This document shows, piece after piece, positions 16,346 through 25,455 of a stretch of 64,000 nucleotides of DNA. Numbering within the stretch: the first letter of the stretch is position 1; the number at the start of each line of letters is the position of its first letter. The stretch covers positions 1 through 64,000 of the forward strand of contig NZ_BAGH01000119.1 of the NCBI RefSeq assembly GCF_000308715.1. Reading direction: 5' to 3'. The stretch comes from Nocardia tenerifensis NBRC 101015 (GTDB lineage Bacteria; Actinomycetota; Actinomycetes; Mycobacteriales; Mycobacteriaceae). The notes beneath the pieces were generated by a model. It had not been told where the DNA came from. It saw only the letters and a list, made by a program, of their open reading frames with translations, and made no database searches. The position numbers and the translations under genes were made by a program.

Positions 16346-17182
16346 ATGTCAAGTCATGGAAAAGCCTCGCTGAACGACGTGAAGAAGGCTCCGAAGCGGA
16401 GCGAGCTGCCTGCGGCCGACGTGCAAAACTTTCGCGCCTTGCTTAAGGATTTTTTGAGCGCAAGGGATTCCGAGGGGAGGGTGTGGGCGGACGCGAAGTG
16501 GGGAGTCTACGCCTTTTATGATTATGACGGCGAGCCCATCTATGTTGGGCAGACAAACGAGCAGCTGCGTGTCCGGGTCCAGCGGCACCTCACCAATCAG
16601 CGCACAGACGCCGTCGCGATGCGAATCCTCGACACGTTCGAGGTGGCTGAGGTCGAGATCTGGCCGCTGTGGGAGTATCAGAATATCGCTCCCAAGAGAA
16701 AGGATCCGGAATGCTTCGTTCGGGCCCTGTATCATCTTAACCAGTGTGAGTACACCGTATACCTTGACGCCATTAATAACTCGAAATACAAGGCAATCCT
16801 CAATGAAAAAATACCACCGGTCTCGCCGCGCTGTATCCTCCCGCCATCCCTTCGGAAGCCGCTGATTTCAGAGCGCATTCGGCACGAGCGGGAACATCCA
16901 GACATCAGGATTGCTCGGCGTGCGGAGGCGATCTCGAGACTTGCAGCTGTGGCGCGCGAACGAGGCGAAGTATCTCCGGGCCTTCGGCGGGCGCTTGTTG
17001 TTCAAGCTGTTCGACTCACGTACCTCTCGGCACAGAGGCTTGCTTATGTAGAGGGTCGACGCGAACCGGAACCGACGGCAATCAAAGTGTCAGAGCTCGT
17101 CGGCTCGGTGCTGGAAGAGGTTGCCGACACTGACGATGGGCAATACGCGGAAGACAACGAAGATGACGCCCTGAGCGATTAA
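16346..17182 (+). CDS. GIY-YIG nuclease-family protein
   Basis: A 278-residue protein from the ATG at 16346. The GIY-YIG motif is WGVYAFYDYDGEPIYVGQT at about residues 52-70, followed by LRVRVQRHL with the expected Arg and a later Glu-containing helix. The C-terminal half is charged and ends in an acidic tail (DDGQYAEDNEDDALSD). GIY-YIG restriction enzymes (Eco29kI, Hpy188I groups) exist, and the C5 methyltransferase 1.7 kb upstream makes this a candidate restriction partner, but this is inference. GC content is lower than that of the core genes. Confidence 0.8.
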   Translation: MSSHGKASLNDVKKAPKRSELPAADVQNFRALLKDFLSARDSEGRVWADAKWGVYAFYDYDGEPIYVGQTNEQLRVRVQRHLTNQRTDAVAMRILDTFEVAEVEIWPLWEYQNIAPKRKDPECFVRALYHLNQCEYTVYLDAINNSKYKAILNEKIPPVSPRCILPPSLRKPLISERIRHEREHPDIRIARRAEAISRLAAVARERGEVSPGLRRALVVQAVRLTYLSAQRLAYVEGRREPEPTAIKVSELVGSVLEEVADTDDGQYAEDNEDDALSD

Positions 17183-18296
17183 AGATTTTGCACGGGTTAT
17201 GCTCGTGACGATAGACAGTGTCCGTCATCGTCTCCGTTCTGCTCCAAGAGTTCCAGAAGAATAACGTGCGGAGATGATTCCTCATTCACTGTAACGAGCA
17301 GCGTCGATAACGATGGAATTTCATACATCCCCTCGAATCGTCCGACAGGTGTCCGCGGATGGAGTACTTGAATCGGAACCACTGACTCGCATGCTCGAAG
17401 CCTGCCTCGCAGAAAACTCAAGGCCACCTCAAACCTCGGCACCGGCGTCCGGCTTAGCTGCCGGAGGCCATGCAAACCGAGCAGACGGCGGGCTCGACGA
17501 TATCGGCGCCGGTGTCAGCTATTCGACGAACGAACACAGCGGAGGCCGCAGCGACGGGAGCTCAGACGCTTGGGCGTCCGCCACGGCCGGTTCGCACTGC
17601 GCATCGGTGGACGCTCCCAGTGTCTTGTCTGTTTCGATCAGCTTCTGCTTGCGCCATATGTCGATCGTCTGATTACTGTGCCAAATCCGCAGTTACATGC
17701 GAGGTGGGCCGGCCGGCGGTCACCGAATGCAGGAGGAACTCTTAGGAAACCGACCTTGAAACGAGCAGGTCATCTGTCGATGACTTCGTGACCAACAGTC
17801 GAATAAACCACTATTGAGAACCGGGGAACATCATGCTTCCCCGAATAACGTGAGCTTTAGAAACGTCGTGCGGTATTCCTCTGAGCCGGGGCGCGCCCGT
17901 TTGGATTCTCCTGCGTCGTTGCAGTAGATCTGAAAGTGAGTTGACGTCGCGGCTTAGGTAGCAGCTTGCGGTGCCGCGGTTCGCGAGTCCCTGACGCCTG
18001 TCGATGTTGGGACCGATATGGGCCGCAGTCTGGGGAAGCGCGGACTCTGTCCATGCCCTGCTGAGTGGCGGCCGTTCAACGTCAGCGAGCAATCGGCCTT
18101 CGGCGGAGCATAAAGAACAGTCTCGTTTCACTTCTGGGTCGGTTATCGGCAGCCTCTGGCGGTAGCTGCAAGTGTCGGTGGGGGAGAGTAGGTTGAGTCC
18201 GTCAACGTTTGTTGCTGGGCGTGGTTAAGATCGATTGTCCAGGAGCGCAATAGAAGTCGGCTCTCATGGGGTCGCTAGGGAGACAGGGGTAGATGA
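17183..18296. other. 1.1-kb region without a convincing gene
   Basis: Short frames exist on both strands but none has both a good ribosome binding site and a recognisable product. The best coding-like stretch is plus frame about 17492-17791, which encodes a basic segment with a CLVC pair (SQCLVCFDQLLLAPYVDRL) and no obvious start; it could be the tail of a decayed zinc-binding or HNH-like gene. The region may be a scar of lost genes or hold RNA or promoter elements for the following cassette. Confidence 0.5.
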
Positions 18297-19139
18297 GTGG
18301 ATGCTGAGTTGGCCGCACCGTGCCGCCATGTAGGTGTTCCACTGCCTGGCGTAATTGACAGCGTGACTCAGCTCATTCAAGGCTTAGCTGATGACGCAGA
18401 CGTGCTTAACAAGTACGGGCTGACGATGGAGGAGTACCGACTGGCTCTGCCCGGGGCGATTGAGCAGCTCCGTGGTCGCCAGAGCGCCAGCGTGTCCGAG
18501 CGTAAAGAGTTCCTCTACGAACTGTTGCAGACGCTTGTCGAGAACGGATACCTTGCGCGGCTTGAGAAGCCCGATTACGGCAAAGATACTGTGTACCGCC
18601 TGACGCTCTCGGGGTTCGGCGATGTCGCGATCATTCAGAAGGGCTGCCCGGATGGCGCTCACAGTAGCAAGCGGTGGAAAGTGCCAGAGTGGGCCCGGGA
18701 AACTTACCTGTGGTGGCTGTGTGACAGCACACGCTATGAGCCAGGGGCGCACGTTGACAAGGGCGTTAAGCGCCTACTGGGCGAGTTCCTCGGAGCGCGC
18801 CCCGATACTCTGTCAGGCGTCATTTTCCACGACCGCCTATGCGGGTCACCGAATCGTCCGTGCCCGAAGAGCCGATACGCCCTTCAAGTAGGAGAGCGCA
18901 GCGTCCCTCCTCCGTGTGTATACGTGATGCCGGATCGCGATAGCGCCGCTGATGCTTGGAACTGGAACGGTGAGGTGCGCCGAGTCTTCCCCGAGGCGCT
19001 GTTGCAGGCTTTCGGCATAACACCCTCGCAGGCAAGTCAGTTCATCGGCCACATCGGGTTCCAGCGTCGCCAGGGTGCGATCAGGACGACCATCACCTCG
19101 CGGTTCGGCCCCGGCCGCGCAACCACGTTCAGGAGCTGA
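18297..19139 (+). CDS. Unknown protein, first gene of the ParB-helicase-nuclease cassette
   Basis: About 280 residues from a GTG at 18297; an in-frame GTG at 18363 (TQLIQGLADDADV) is the alternative start. The N-terminal 110 residues look like a winged-helix region (SERKEFLYELLQTLVENGYL, then a beta pair). The C-terminal half has HDRLCGSPNRPCPKSRYAL with two Cys and a conserved-looking VDKGVKRLLGEFLGARPDTL. I do not recognise the family. The stop is 3 nt before the ParB-like gene, so the two are probably co-transcribed and may act together, perhaps as a target-recognition or endonuclease subunit. Confidence 0.75.
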   Translation: MDAELAAPCRHVGVPLPGVIDSVTQLIQGLADDADVLNKYGLTMEEYRLALPGAIEQLRGRQSASVSERKEFLYELLQTLVENGYLARLEKPDYGKDTVYRLTLSGFGDVAIIQKGCPDGAHSSKRWKVPEWARETYLWWLCDSTRYEPGAHVDKGVKRLLGEFLGARPDTLSGVIFHDRLCGSPNRPCPKSRYALQVGERSVPPPCVYVMPDRDSAADAWNWNGEVRRVFPEALLQAFGITPSQASQFIGHIGFQRRQGAIRTTITSRFGPGRATTFRS

Positions 19140-19142
19140 CGA

Positions 19143-20441
19143 ATGCTTCACAATCTTGACCCCGCCCGAAAAGCGTTCCTAGAGGCGCGGACTAAATCCA
19201 ACACTGTGCCCGTGCCGGCCTGGCCGAGGAGCGAGAAGAATCTTCCACAGGCTGAACTGGAGACAACCTGGGTACGGTTCTCAGTCACAAACCATCGCAC
19301 TCGCGCTGAACAGGAGCGGGAACGGCGTCTCGCAGGACGAGAAGACCTCTTCACGGCCGACCCGCTCGGCCCAGTGGCGCAGGACGCCCAATACAGGATT
19401 CTGTGCGCTCAGCCTAGCTTCGATGAGTTGAAGCGAGACCTGCAGTCTCGGGGCCAGCAGGAGCCCGCGATCGTCACCGCGGACGGCATTCTGATCAACG
19501 GCAACAGGCGCACAGCAGGGTTACGTGCGCTGTGGGAAGCCGGTGAGCTGTCGGCGAGGTACGTGAGCTGCCTTGTGCTGCCAGCGGATGCAACGACATA
19601 TGAGCTGGTCGATCTGGAAGCCGAACTCCAGGTCGCCAACAGCTTGAAGCAAGATTACTCCTGGGTCAACGAAGCTATGCTCATTGAGGAGCTTTACGAT
19701 CGTGCCCAAAAGAATTGGGAACATGTAGCCAACCGTATGCACCGGACTGTCGCTGATGTTCGAGGAATGTACGATAAGCTCCAGCAGCTACACCAGCTGG
19801 TCGAGCTCTCAGGCGGCACCCGCCTCCACCTCGATTTTGTGGAAAACGAGTCTGTATTCGACGAGCTTTCTAAGTACATTAAAAACAAGCCGCAGCAAGA
19901 AGCCGACTCTGTGCGAGCTGTATATTTCTTGGGTGCACTGACCGGCACGCCCTATAGACAATTACGGCACCTTCGGCGCGCAGATAGTGCACAACTCGTA
20001 CTGAACGAGATGGCCGAAGATGTGACGATGCGTCCAATTCTTGAAGCCGCCGACGCCGCAACACCGATGGCATCGGATGACTTGCTCGACGATCTTGTGG
20101 GCAGCAGCGAGCCTTTCTCCCCTCTGCACGGGCTGCTTGCTTTTGTGGCCCAGAAGCGACCCGAAGCCAATATTGTTCTGGACGATGGCGATCGAGTCCA
20201 AGTTCGAGATGTACTGACAAGTATCGGAAGCTCGATTATGACTGCCGCAGATGAAGCCAAAGAGGAGGACCGTGATCAGTCTGCGCTCCAAGCTCCATTG
20301 GTACGTGCCGGCAAGGCGATCGACGAGCTGAAACGTGTAGTTGCCGCACTCCCCAGGGCTCGCCGATACCCGGAATGGGATGAGGCCGAATTTGCCAAGA
20401 GGGTCGCTGAGCTTAATGAGCTCCTCGACAAGATTCGGTGA
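19143..20441 (+). CDS. ParB/Srx-fold protein of the defence cassette
   Basis: A 432-residue protein from an ATG after AGGAGCTGACGA. It has a ParB-like N-terminal core: SFDELKRDLQSRGQQEP, VTADGILINGNRRTAGLRAL (the GxRR box, about residues 115-134) and a following helix with EAMLIEEL. The C-terminal half is mostly helical, with no motif I know. ParB/Srx folds occur in several phage-defence systems as DNA-binding or nucleotide-using subunits. It is flanked at 3-nt spacing by the unknown gene and the helicase, supporting one operon. It is far from parA and not a chromosome-partitioning ParB. Confidence 0.75.
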   Translation: MLHNLDPARKAFLEARTKSNTVPVPAWPRSEKNLPQAELETTWVRFSVTNHRTRAEQERERRLAGREDLFTADPLGPVAQDAQYRILCAQPSFDELKRDLQSRGQQEPAIVTADGILINGNRRTAGLRALWEAGELSARYVSCLVLPADATTYELVDLEAELQVANSLKQDYSWVNEAMLIEELYDRAQKNWEHVANRMHRTVADVRGMYDKLQQLHQLVELSGGTRLHLDFVENESVFDELSKYIKNKPQQEADSVRAVYFLGALTGTPYRQLRHLRRADSAQLVLNEMAEDVTMRPILEAADAATPMASDDLLDDLVGSSEPFSPLHGLLAFVAQKRPEANIVLDDGDRVQVRDVLTSIGSSIMTAADEAKEEDRDQSALQAPLVRAGKAIDELKRVVAALPRARRYPEWDEAEFAKRVAELNELLDKIR

Positions 20442-20444
20442 TTT

Positions 20445-22328
20445 ATGATTTTTGCCGAGCTTATACGAGACACGCGTCCGATTGTCAAGTTGGAGAAGCG
20501 CGAGGACACCAAACCCGGAGCATGGGCACGTTTGCAGGAAGCGCTGTCCAGAGGAATTGTGGGCGGAACGGTCGATACGTCCCATGTGCGGGCCGATGTC
20601 TTTTTTGCCGAACTAAAGTCGCTACAGGAGGTGCGAGCACTCTTCGCCGAAAAGTTTGACTTCGGCCCGATCCTCACCGACCAACTCCGGACGCTGTCCA
20701 GGGATCGTCGAGACCGTCAGGCAGCGATGGCGCAGACGATCGAGGTCTCTATCGAGGACTTGCTAGAAGAACTAAGAAAAGCCGGTTTTACCCGCCAACT
20801 GAAGTCGTTTCAGGCGGCTAATCTTGCTGCAGTCCAACGCATGCCGCATGGTGCTGATTTCTCTGTTCCCGGTGCAGGCAAGACTACCGTTGCCCTGGCT
20901 AACTATATCCTCAACCGAGCGCGCGGTATAGTACAGCGTCTGCTGGTGATCGCGCCGATTGCCGCATTTCAAGCATGGAAAGAAGACGCTGCCGCCTGTA
21001 TCGAACCAGCACCAGGAATTCTCGTTCACGGCGGAGTTGGGACTCTAATACCAGACGACACTGAGATGCTTTTAACCAACTACAACAGGGTGGCTGCTGA
21101 CTACGACCGCATTCGAGAATACGTAGCAATCAAGCCAACTCAGGTGATTGTAGACGAAGCCCACCGGATCAAACGTGGAGAGAACGGCGTTCACGGCCGT
21201 GCAGTCCTCGACCTGGCCTATGCCGCACGTCGGCGAGATGTCTTGACCGGGACTCCGGCGCCACAGGGTGCCTACGACCTCGTCGCACCGGTTAGATTCC
21301 TCTACCCCGGACAAGATCACGACATTCTACCTGACACAGTCTACAACCGGAAGGCTGGCCGTGATGAGGATGTAGTCTCAGCCGCAAGTGCCGCGATCTC
21401 CCGATACTTCGTGCGCACGCCCAAGACCGAACTCGACCTTCCGCCAACGACGTTTGATATCGTCACCGAGCCGATGCCACCGATTCAGCAGGCGATCTAC
21501 GACTCGCTTATCGGACAGTACCGGGGCCGCTTTAAGCTCGACACCCAGGACCGCCGAAAGTTCGATCGGCTTGGCCGGATAGCCATGTATCTGCTTGAAG
21601 GCGCAACAAATCCTATGTTGCTCGCCGCTGGATCGGATGTTGATGATCAGGAAGGATTCGAACATCCGCCCCTGGAAATAATGGGGAACGAGACAGTGGC
21701 CGACCTTCTGCTGAAGTACCGAGATCTCGAAGTCCCCTGGAAATACAAGAAGGTCGCGGCGCTCGTCGATGCTGCCGCTGATAAAGGTGAGAAGGTAATC
21801 ATCTGGTCAACCTTTGTTCGAAATCTAAAGCTGCTCGCAAACTACCTTCGCGTGCATCAGCCCGCGCTGGTACACGGCGGGGTACCCTACGCCGATATCG
21901 CTAAGACCGACCAGGTCACCCGTGATATGGAGTTTAACCGATTTCGTTTCGATTCTAACTGTCATGTCCTGCTGGCAAACCCCGCAGCATGTGGAGAAGG
22001 CGTAAGCCTGCACCACTGGTGCCATCACGCGATCTACCTAGACAGAACCTTCAACGCCGGCCACTTTCTTCAGAGTCAGGATCGAATTCACCGGCTTGGT
22101 CTCGCTGACACAGTCACAACGAAATTCACGTTGCTCATGAGTCGCGGGACCATCGATGAGCTGGTCGACGGCCGCCTTCGAGAGAAGGTACGAGCCCTGG
22201 CCCAACTGATGGCTGATCCCGGCCTTGTGAAAGTGGCTCTACCCGAGCCTGACACCGACGCCAGAGAGCGCGCCGGGAACGATGACGACATCGCGGCGGT
22301 CGCCGCAATGCTGCAGACGGGACGCTGA
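20445..22328 (+). CDS. SNF2-type DEAD/DEAH helicase
   Basis: A 627-residue superfamily 2 ATPase. Motif I is FSVPGAGKTTVALANYI (about residues 138-154), motif Ia LLVIAPIAAFQAW, motif II VDEAHRIKRG, motif III VLTGTPAPQGAYDL, and the second RecA domain has IIWSTFVRNLKLLANYL, HGGVPYADIAKTD, NPAACGEGVSLHHW and the motif VI SQDRIHRLG. This is the Swi2/Snf2 pattern of ATP-driven DNA translocases, as found in several restriction and defence systems. The stop (TGA) overlaps the ATG of the nuclease-like gene, so the two should be made in step. Confidence 0.92.
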   Translation: MIFAELIRDTRPIVKLEKREDTKPGAWARLQEALSRGIVGGTVDTSHVRADVFFAELKSLQEVRALFAEKFDFGPILTDQLRTLSRDRRDRQAAMAQTIEVSIEDLLEELRKAGFTRQLKSFQAANLAAVQRMPHGADFSVPGAGKTTVALANYILNRARGIVQRLLVIAPIAAFQAWKEDAAACIEPAPGILVHGGVGTLIPDDTEMLLTNYNRVAADYDRIREYVAIKPTQVIVDEAHRIKRGENGVHGRAVLDLAYAARRRDVLTGTPAPQGAYDLVAPVRFLYPGQDHDILPDTVYNRKAGRDEDVVSAASAAISRYFVRTPKTELDLPPTTFDIVTEPMPPIQQAIYDSLIGQYRGRFKLDTQDRRKFDRLGRIAMYLLEGATNPMLLAAGSDVDDQEGFEHPPLEIMGNETVADLLLKYRDLEVPWKYKKVAALVDAAADKGEKVIIWSTFVRNLKLLANYLRVHQPALVHGGVPYADIAKTDQVTRDMEFNRFRFDSNCHVLLANPAACGEGVSLHHWCHHAIYLDRTFNAGHFLQSQDRIHRLGLADTVTTKFTLLMSRGTIDELVDGRLREKVRALAQLMADPGLVKVALPEPDTDARERAGNDDDIAAVAAMLQTGR

Positions 22329-23251
22329 TGCTGCCCATCCACGGTGCCGCATATAGCACACTGTTGTTGACGCACGTCGCCCTTATGACCGCCAGGCGCA
22401 ACGTCGACGAATGGGTCGACGCGGCGCGCATCCACGGTCTGCAGCACGCCTCACAAACAGAGATGCACACCTACGCACAGCACTTGATTGACTGCGGCCT
22501 CGCGACCTTGGACGCTCACATACAGATCTCACCACGGTTGATAGCTGCCGCGAGGTTCCCCGATGGACGCGCAATGAAACATATCGCTCAAGTGCTGCTA
22601 CGAGCGCGGCCGCCATTTTGGCTGTATCTAGCGGTGAACGGGAGGCACGTGCAGCGTGAGCTTATCCCAACCGACGATTTGAAGGCGCTGCAGTGGCTGG
22701 AACCTCGCCTTGATCAAATTCTGGTGAGGTCCGCGGCCGATGTGAATGCTGAGGCCGATGACAAGGTAGCAAAATTTCTTGGAGAAGCTGCTGAGCTGCT
22801 GCTGGTAGCTGCTCTGGAATACGAGGGCAGACAGCCGGTTCATGTCGCAAAGCTCAGTGACGCCCACGGCTATGACATAGAGGTACCAGGGAGGGATGTC
22901 GACTGCATCGAAGTCAAGGCAGCGAGCTCGGCATCCTCGGAAGAATTTCATATTACGCGGAACGAATTCGAGACTGCCGTTTATTGCACGAGCCGTTGGA
23001 GGCTTGTTCAGGTTGTCTTCGACAATGCGGCTCTTTTGGCCGACAAGATAGGGGTAAATCACATCGAATCTATCCGTGAACTTGGCCATGAAGCCTTGCA
23101 GCAGTTGATACCCGCCGACACCGAAAGCTTCAGATGGGAAAAGTCTGCACGGATCTCTGTGCCGCTAAATGCTTGGCGGGACTCTGAAATCCTTCCCGAT
23201 CCGGATTTTATTATTCCTGGACTGGCCCTTCGCGCTGCCACTCATCTGTGA
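22328..23251 (+). CDS. PD-(D/E)XK nuclease-like (DUF3883-type) protein
   Basis: A 307-residue protein starting on the overlap with the helicase stop. The C-terminal half has the restriction-endonuclease-like core: FLGEAAELLLVAALEYEG, a LSDAHGYDIEV strand with the Asp, and DCIEVKAASS with the Glu-x-Lys (about residues 196-205). This matches the DUF3883 group often joined to helicases. The N-terminal 110 residues look helical and may bind the partner or DNA. It is the likely cutting subunit of the helicase cassette. Confidence 0.8.
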   Translation: MLPIHGAAYSTLLLTHVALMTARRNVDEWVDAARIHGLQHASQTEMHTYAQHLIDCGLATLDAHIQISPRLIAAARFPDGRAMKHIAQVLLRARPPFWLYLAVNGRHVQRELIPTDDLKALQWLEPRLDQILVRSAADVNAEADDKVAKFLGEAAELLLVAALEYEGRQPVHVAKLSDAHGYDIEVPGRDVDCIEVKAASSASSEEFHITRNEFETAVYCTSRWRLVQVVFDNAALLADKIGVNHIESIRELGHEALQQLIPADTESFRWEKSARISVPLNAWRDSEILPDPDFIIPGLALRAATHL

Positions 23252-23309
23252 CCGCCAAGACATCGTAAGAAAACGGTAGTAGTTGTACTGATGATAGGTT
23301 GGTAATTAG

Positions 23310-24842
23310 TTGAAAAAGGTCTTTCGGGAATGGTATGCTCCGACCTCTGATGAGCTCGGGGATTTCTATAAACACGGCACAATCGCGCTGGATGCCAATG
23401 TGCTGCTTTCTCTCTATCGCGTCAGCGGTTCTCAGCGGAGCCAGATCCTCGCAGCGTTGGGAAAGATAGGTGAGAGGCTGTGGATTCCCTTCCAGGTCGC
23501 TTATGAATATCAGAAGAACAGGCTCGGCGTAGCTTGGGATGTCAACGCAAATTTCGATGCCATTGAAGCGATGCCCGAGTTGGTGATGAAAAGTATCACC
23601 GATTCGATGCGGGAGACGCTGGGCGATTACTCGCTGAAGGCGGGTCAGCGAGTGCGCGATCGTGAGATACGACAAACGATTCAGCGGTATTTCAAGGAGG
23701 TGCAGGATGACATCATTTCGTTTGCTGAAAAGCATCTAGTTAAGCTAGAGGAAGAATTTAAGACTATTCGGTCGGCGCATACGATCGGATTCGATGACGT
23801 GCGCTTCGATGATCCGGTGCGTGATGCGCTAGATACAATTATTGGTGAGTCGAACATGGGCGCTCCGCTGACGGCTGAGGAGGATGAAAAACGTCGGAAA
23901 GCCGCGCAGGCGCGTATGGAGGACAAGGTTCCACCCGGTTATAAGGACTTCAAAAGTAAACCTGATCCATTGGGGGATTGCCTCATATGGTTTGAGCTTA
24001 TAGAGCACGCGAAAGCTACGAATAGAAGAATTCTTTTTGTCACCGACGATGTTAAGGAAGATTTTTACGTAAAATTGCATGGGAGGACGATTGGGCCGCG
24101 AATCGAGATGGTCACGGAAATGGCGGAGAAGTCTGGGCAGTCATATCATCAGACCACGTTGGAAGGGTTCTTGAGATCAGCTAATAAGTATCTGGATGCC
24201 GAGGTCGCGGAGGAAACTATTTCGACCGTACGCTCGGCTAGGGAACATGCCAGCAGTCAAATGGTGAACTTCGGGCCGATTGATCGTGTGGAGACGACAT
24301 CGATACCGGATCAGTCGGATCCTTCTGCTGTTGAATACGAGCTATTACTGACTCTCGTGCAAAAAGTAGAAGCTGATGTCGGGGAAGACGCCGAAAATTT
24401 CCAGAGCGTGGGTATGCTTGGGTCGGTGACCGCAGCTGCGGAAGCACGGGGTGATATCGAAACTCTCAAGCGAGTCCTCAATATCCACTTCAGTATCGGT
24501 TCGAATTTGTCTACGGTTTTGAACACTCAGATGTCGATAGCGCGGGCCCTTATGAAAGCCCAGCAGCCCGCCGAGGCCGCTATATACCTTGAGGGCGCGT
24601 ATGCTGATGCTCGACGAGCGCAAAGTGATCGTAGGTTCCAGATCGGCCGTCTCCTTGCCGATGCACTGGTGAAATCAGGCCAGAGAGAGGCAGGCCGCCG
24701 AGTATTGACCGAGGTTATCAGCGATATCGAGGCGAAGCCCGCGGGCCACAGCCGCCTTGTAGTTAGCGAGGGAAGACGATCCTCGGAATTATATCGGGCG
24801 ATGTTTGGTAAAGATTTTCAAACGGGTACAAATTTCGAATAA
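23310..24842 (+). CDS. PIN-like domain protein with helical-repeat C-terminus
   Basis: A 510-residue protein from a TTG at 23310, 58 nt after the nuclease-like gene. The N-terminal part is a PIN-like (DUF4935/PIN_8) domain: TIALDANVLLSLYR with the first Asp, WIPFQVAYEYQKNR with the Glu, and DPLGDCLIWFELIEHAK and RILFVTDDVKEDF with the later Asp residues, so all four acidic ligands seem present. About residues 120-200 are coiled coil. The last 150 residues look like TPR-type helical repeats. PIN domains cut RNA. It may be an abortive-infection effector added to the cassette. Confidence 0.75.
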   Translation: MKKVFREWYAPTSDELGDFYKHGTIALDANVLLSLYRVSGSQRSQILAALGKIGERLWIPFQVAYEYQKNRLGVAWDVNANFDAIEAMPELVMKSITDSMRETLGDYSLKAGQRVRDREIRQTIQRYFKEVQDDIISFAEKHLVKLEEEFKTIRSAHTIGFDDVRFDDPVRDALDTIIGESNMGAPLTAEEDEKRRKAAQARMEDKVPPGYKDFKSKPDPLGDCLIWFELIEHAKATNRRILFVTDDVKEDFYVKLHGRTIGPRIEMVTEMAEKSGQSYHQTTLEGFLRSANKYLDAEVAEETISTVRSAREHASSQMVNFGPIDRVETTSIPDQSDPSAVEYELLLTLVQKVEADVGEDAENFQSVGMLGSVTAAAEARGDIETLKRVLNIHFSIGSNLSTVLNTQMSIARALMKAQQPAEAAIYLEGAYADARRAQSDRRFQIGRLLADALVKSGQREAGRRVLTEVISDIEAKPAGHSRLVVSEGRRSSELYRAMFGKDFQTGTNFE

Positions 24843-25455
24843 AGCTAACGGTTTGAAGTATGATATCGGTGTCGGGGATGGGCGTCAGCGCGTCGCGACC
24901 GGTATATCTGCTGCAAGCGTATCTGGGCACCAAATCTGCAGGCATTCCGCTCACGTGTGCGATCTCCAGACTCCAGCTCGATTGGGGGGCGGCGTTCCTC
25001 CTTTCTGGGGCAGCGTCACGAACGGCTTGGGCAATCATGCAGCGGTTGGATCGAAGCCAGCACGCGCGCACAGCTTTCGTCGCCGTGTGTTCGCCTAGGT
25101 TATGGCCTCGAAGCTCTGGCCACAGCCGCCACGACCGCGCTAGTGAAACTTGCAATAGGTCTAGAGGGGTGAAAATTGTCTATATGTGCACGTTCCTACT
25201 TGGGCATTCGGCACTCGCCGAGCGGTACGAAAAACTAGACGCTTCTCGTTGGGAGCTGACTGGTTCCGGCAAAGCTCCCTCAGGGCGAACGCTTCCATTT
25301 ATGCTCAGACCGCAGTTGAGAGAATAAGCTTGTGAACAGGACACACTGCGGATCCGCAACCGGCGGGTTTCTGGTTCGAGTCCAGACCGGCATATGTGGC
25401 CGCTTTTCCAAGGTTATGTCAGGCGGATCGGCGCGATTCGCTTAGAAGTTAGCGA
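24843..25455. other. Right end of the island: non-coding, with the tRNA-like remnant
   Basis: There is no supported gene here. One plus-strand frame (24860-25327) is open for 155 codons but has a biased, Cys/Ser/Arg-rich translation and no family resemblance. The tRNA-like copy lies at 25358-25386. GC content rises again after this point, where the VOC gene begins. Confidence 0.5.
25358..25386 (+). repeat. Candidate attachment site, right copy of tRNA-Asn segment
   Basis: It matches 9955-9983 of tRNA-Asn at 27 of 29 positions, with 21 identical nucleotides at the 3' end. The bases after it (CCGGCAT) do not complete an acceptor stem, so this is a remnant, not a tRNA. It could come from another tRNA that shares the T-arm. 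Confidence 0.5.

Noticed and set aside
17313-17672. A 119-codon frame in the 1.1-kb gap
   Set aside because: Low-complexity Ser/Ala/Gly translation, no start signal and no homology that I can recall; overlapping frames are similarly open.
24860-25327. A 155-codon frame at the island's right end
   Set aside because: No ribosome binding site, composition unlike protein, no recognisable family; it runs close to the tRNA-like remnant.
9919-25386. An integrase for the tRNA-Asn island
   Set aside because: None of the genes between has tyrosine- or serine-recombinase motifs apart from the IS transposases; it may have been lost.
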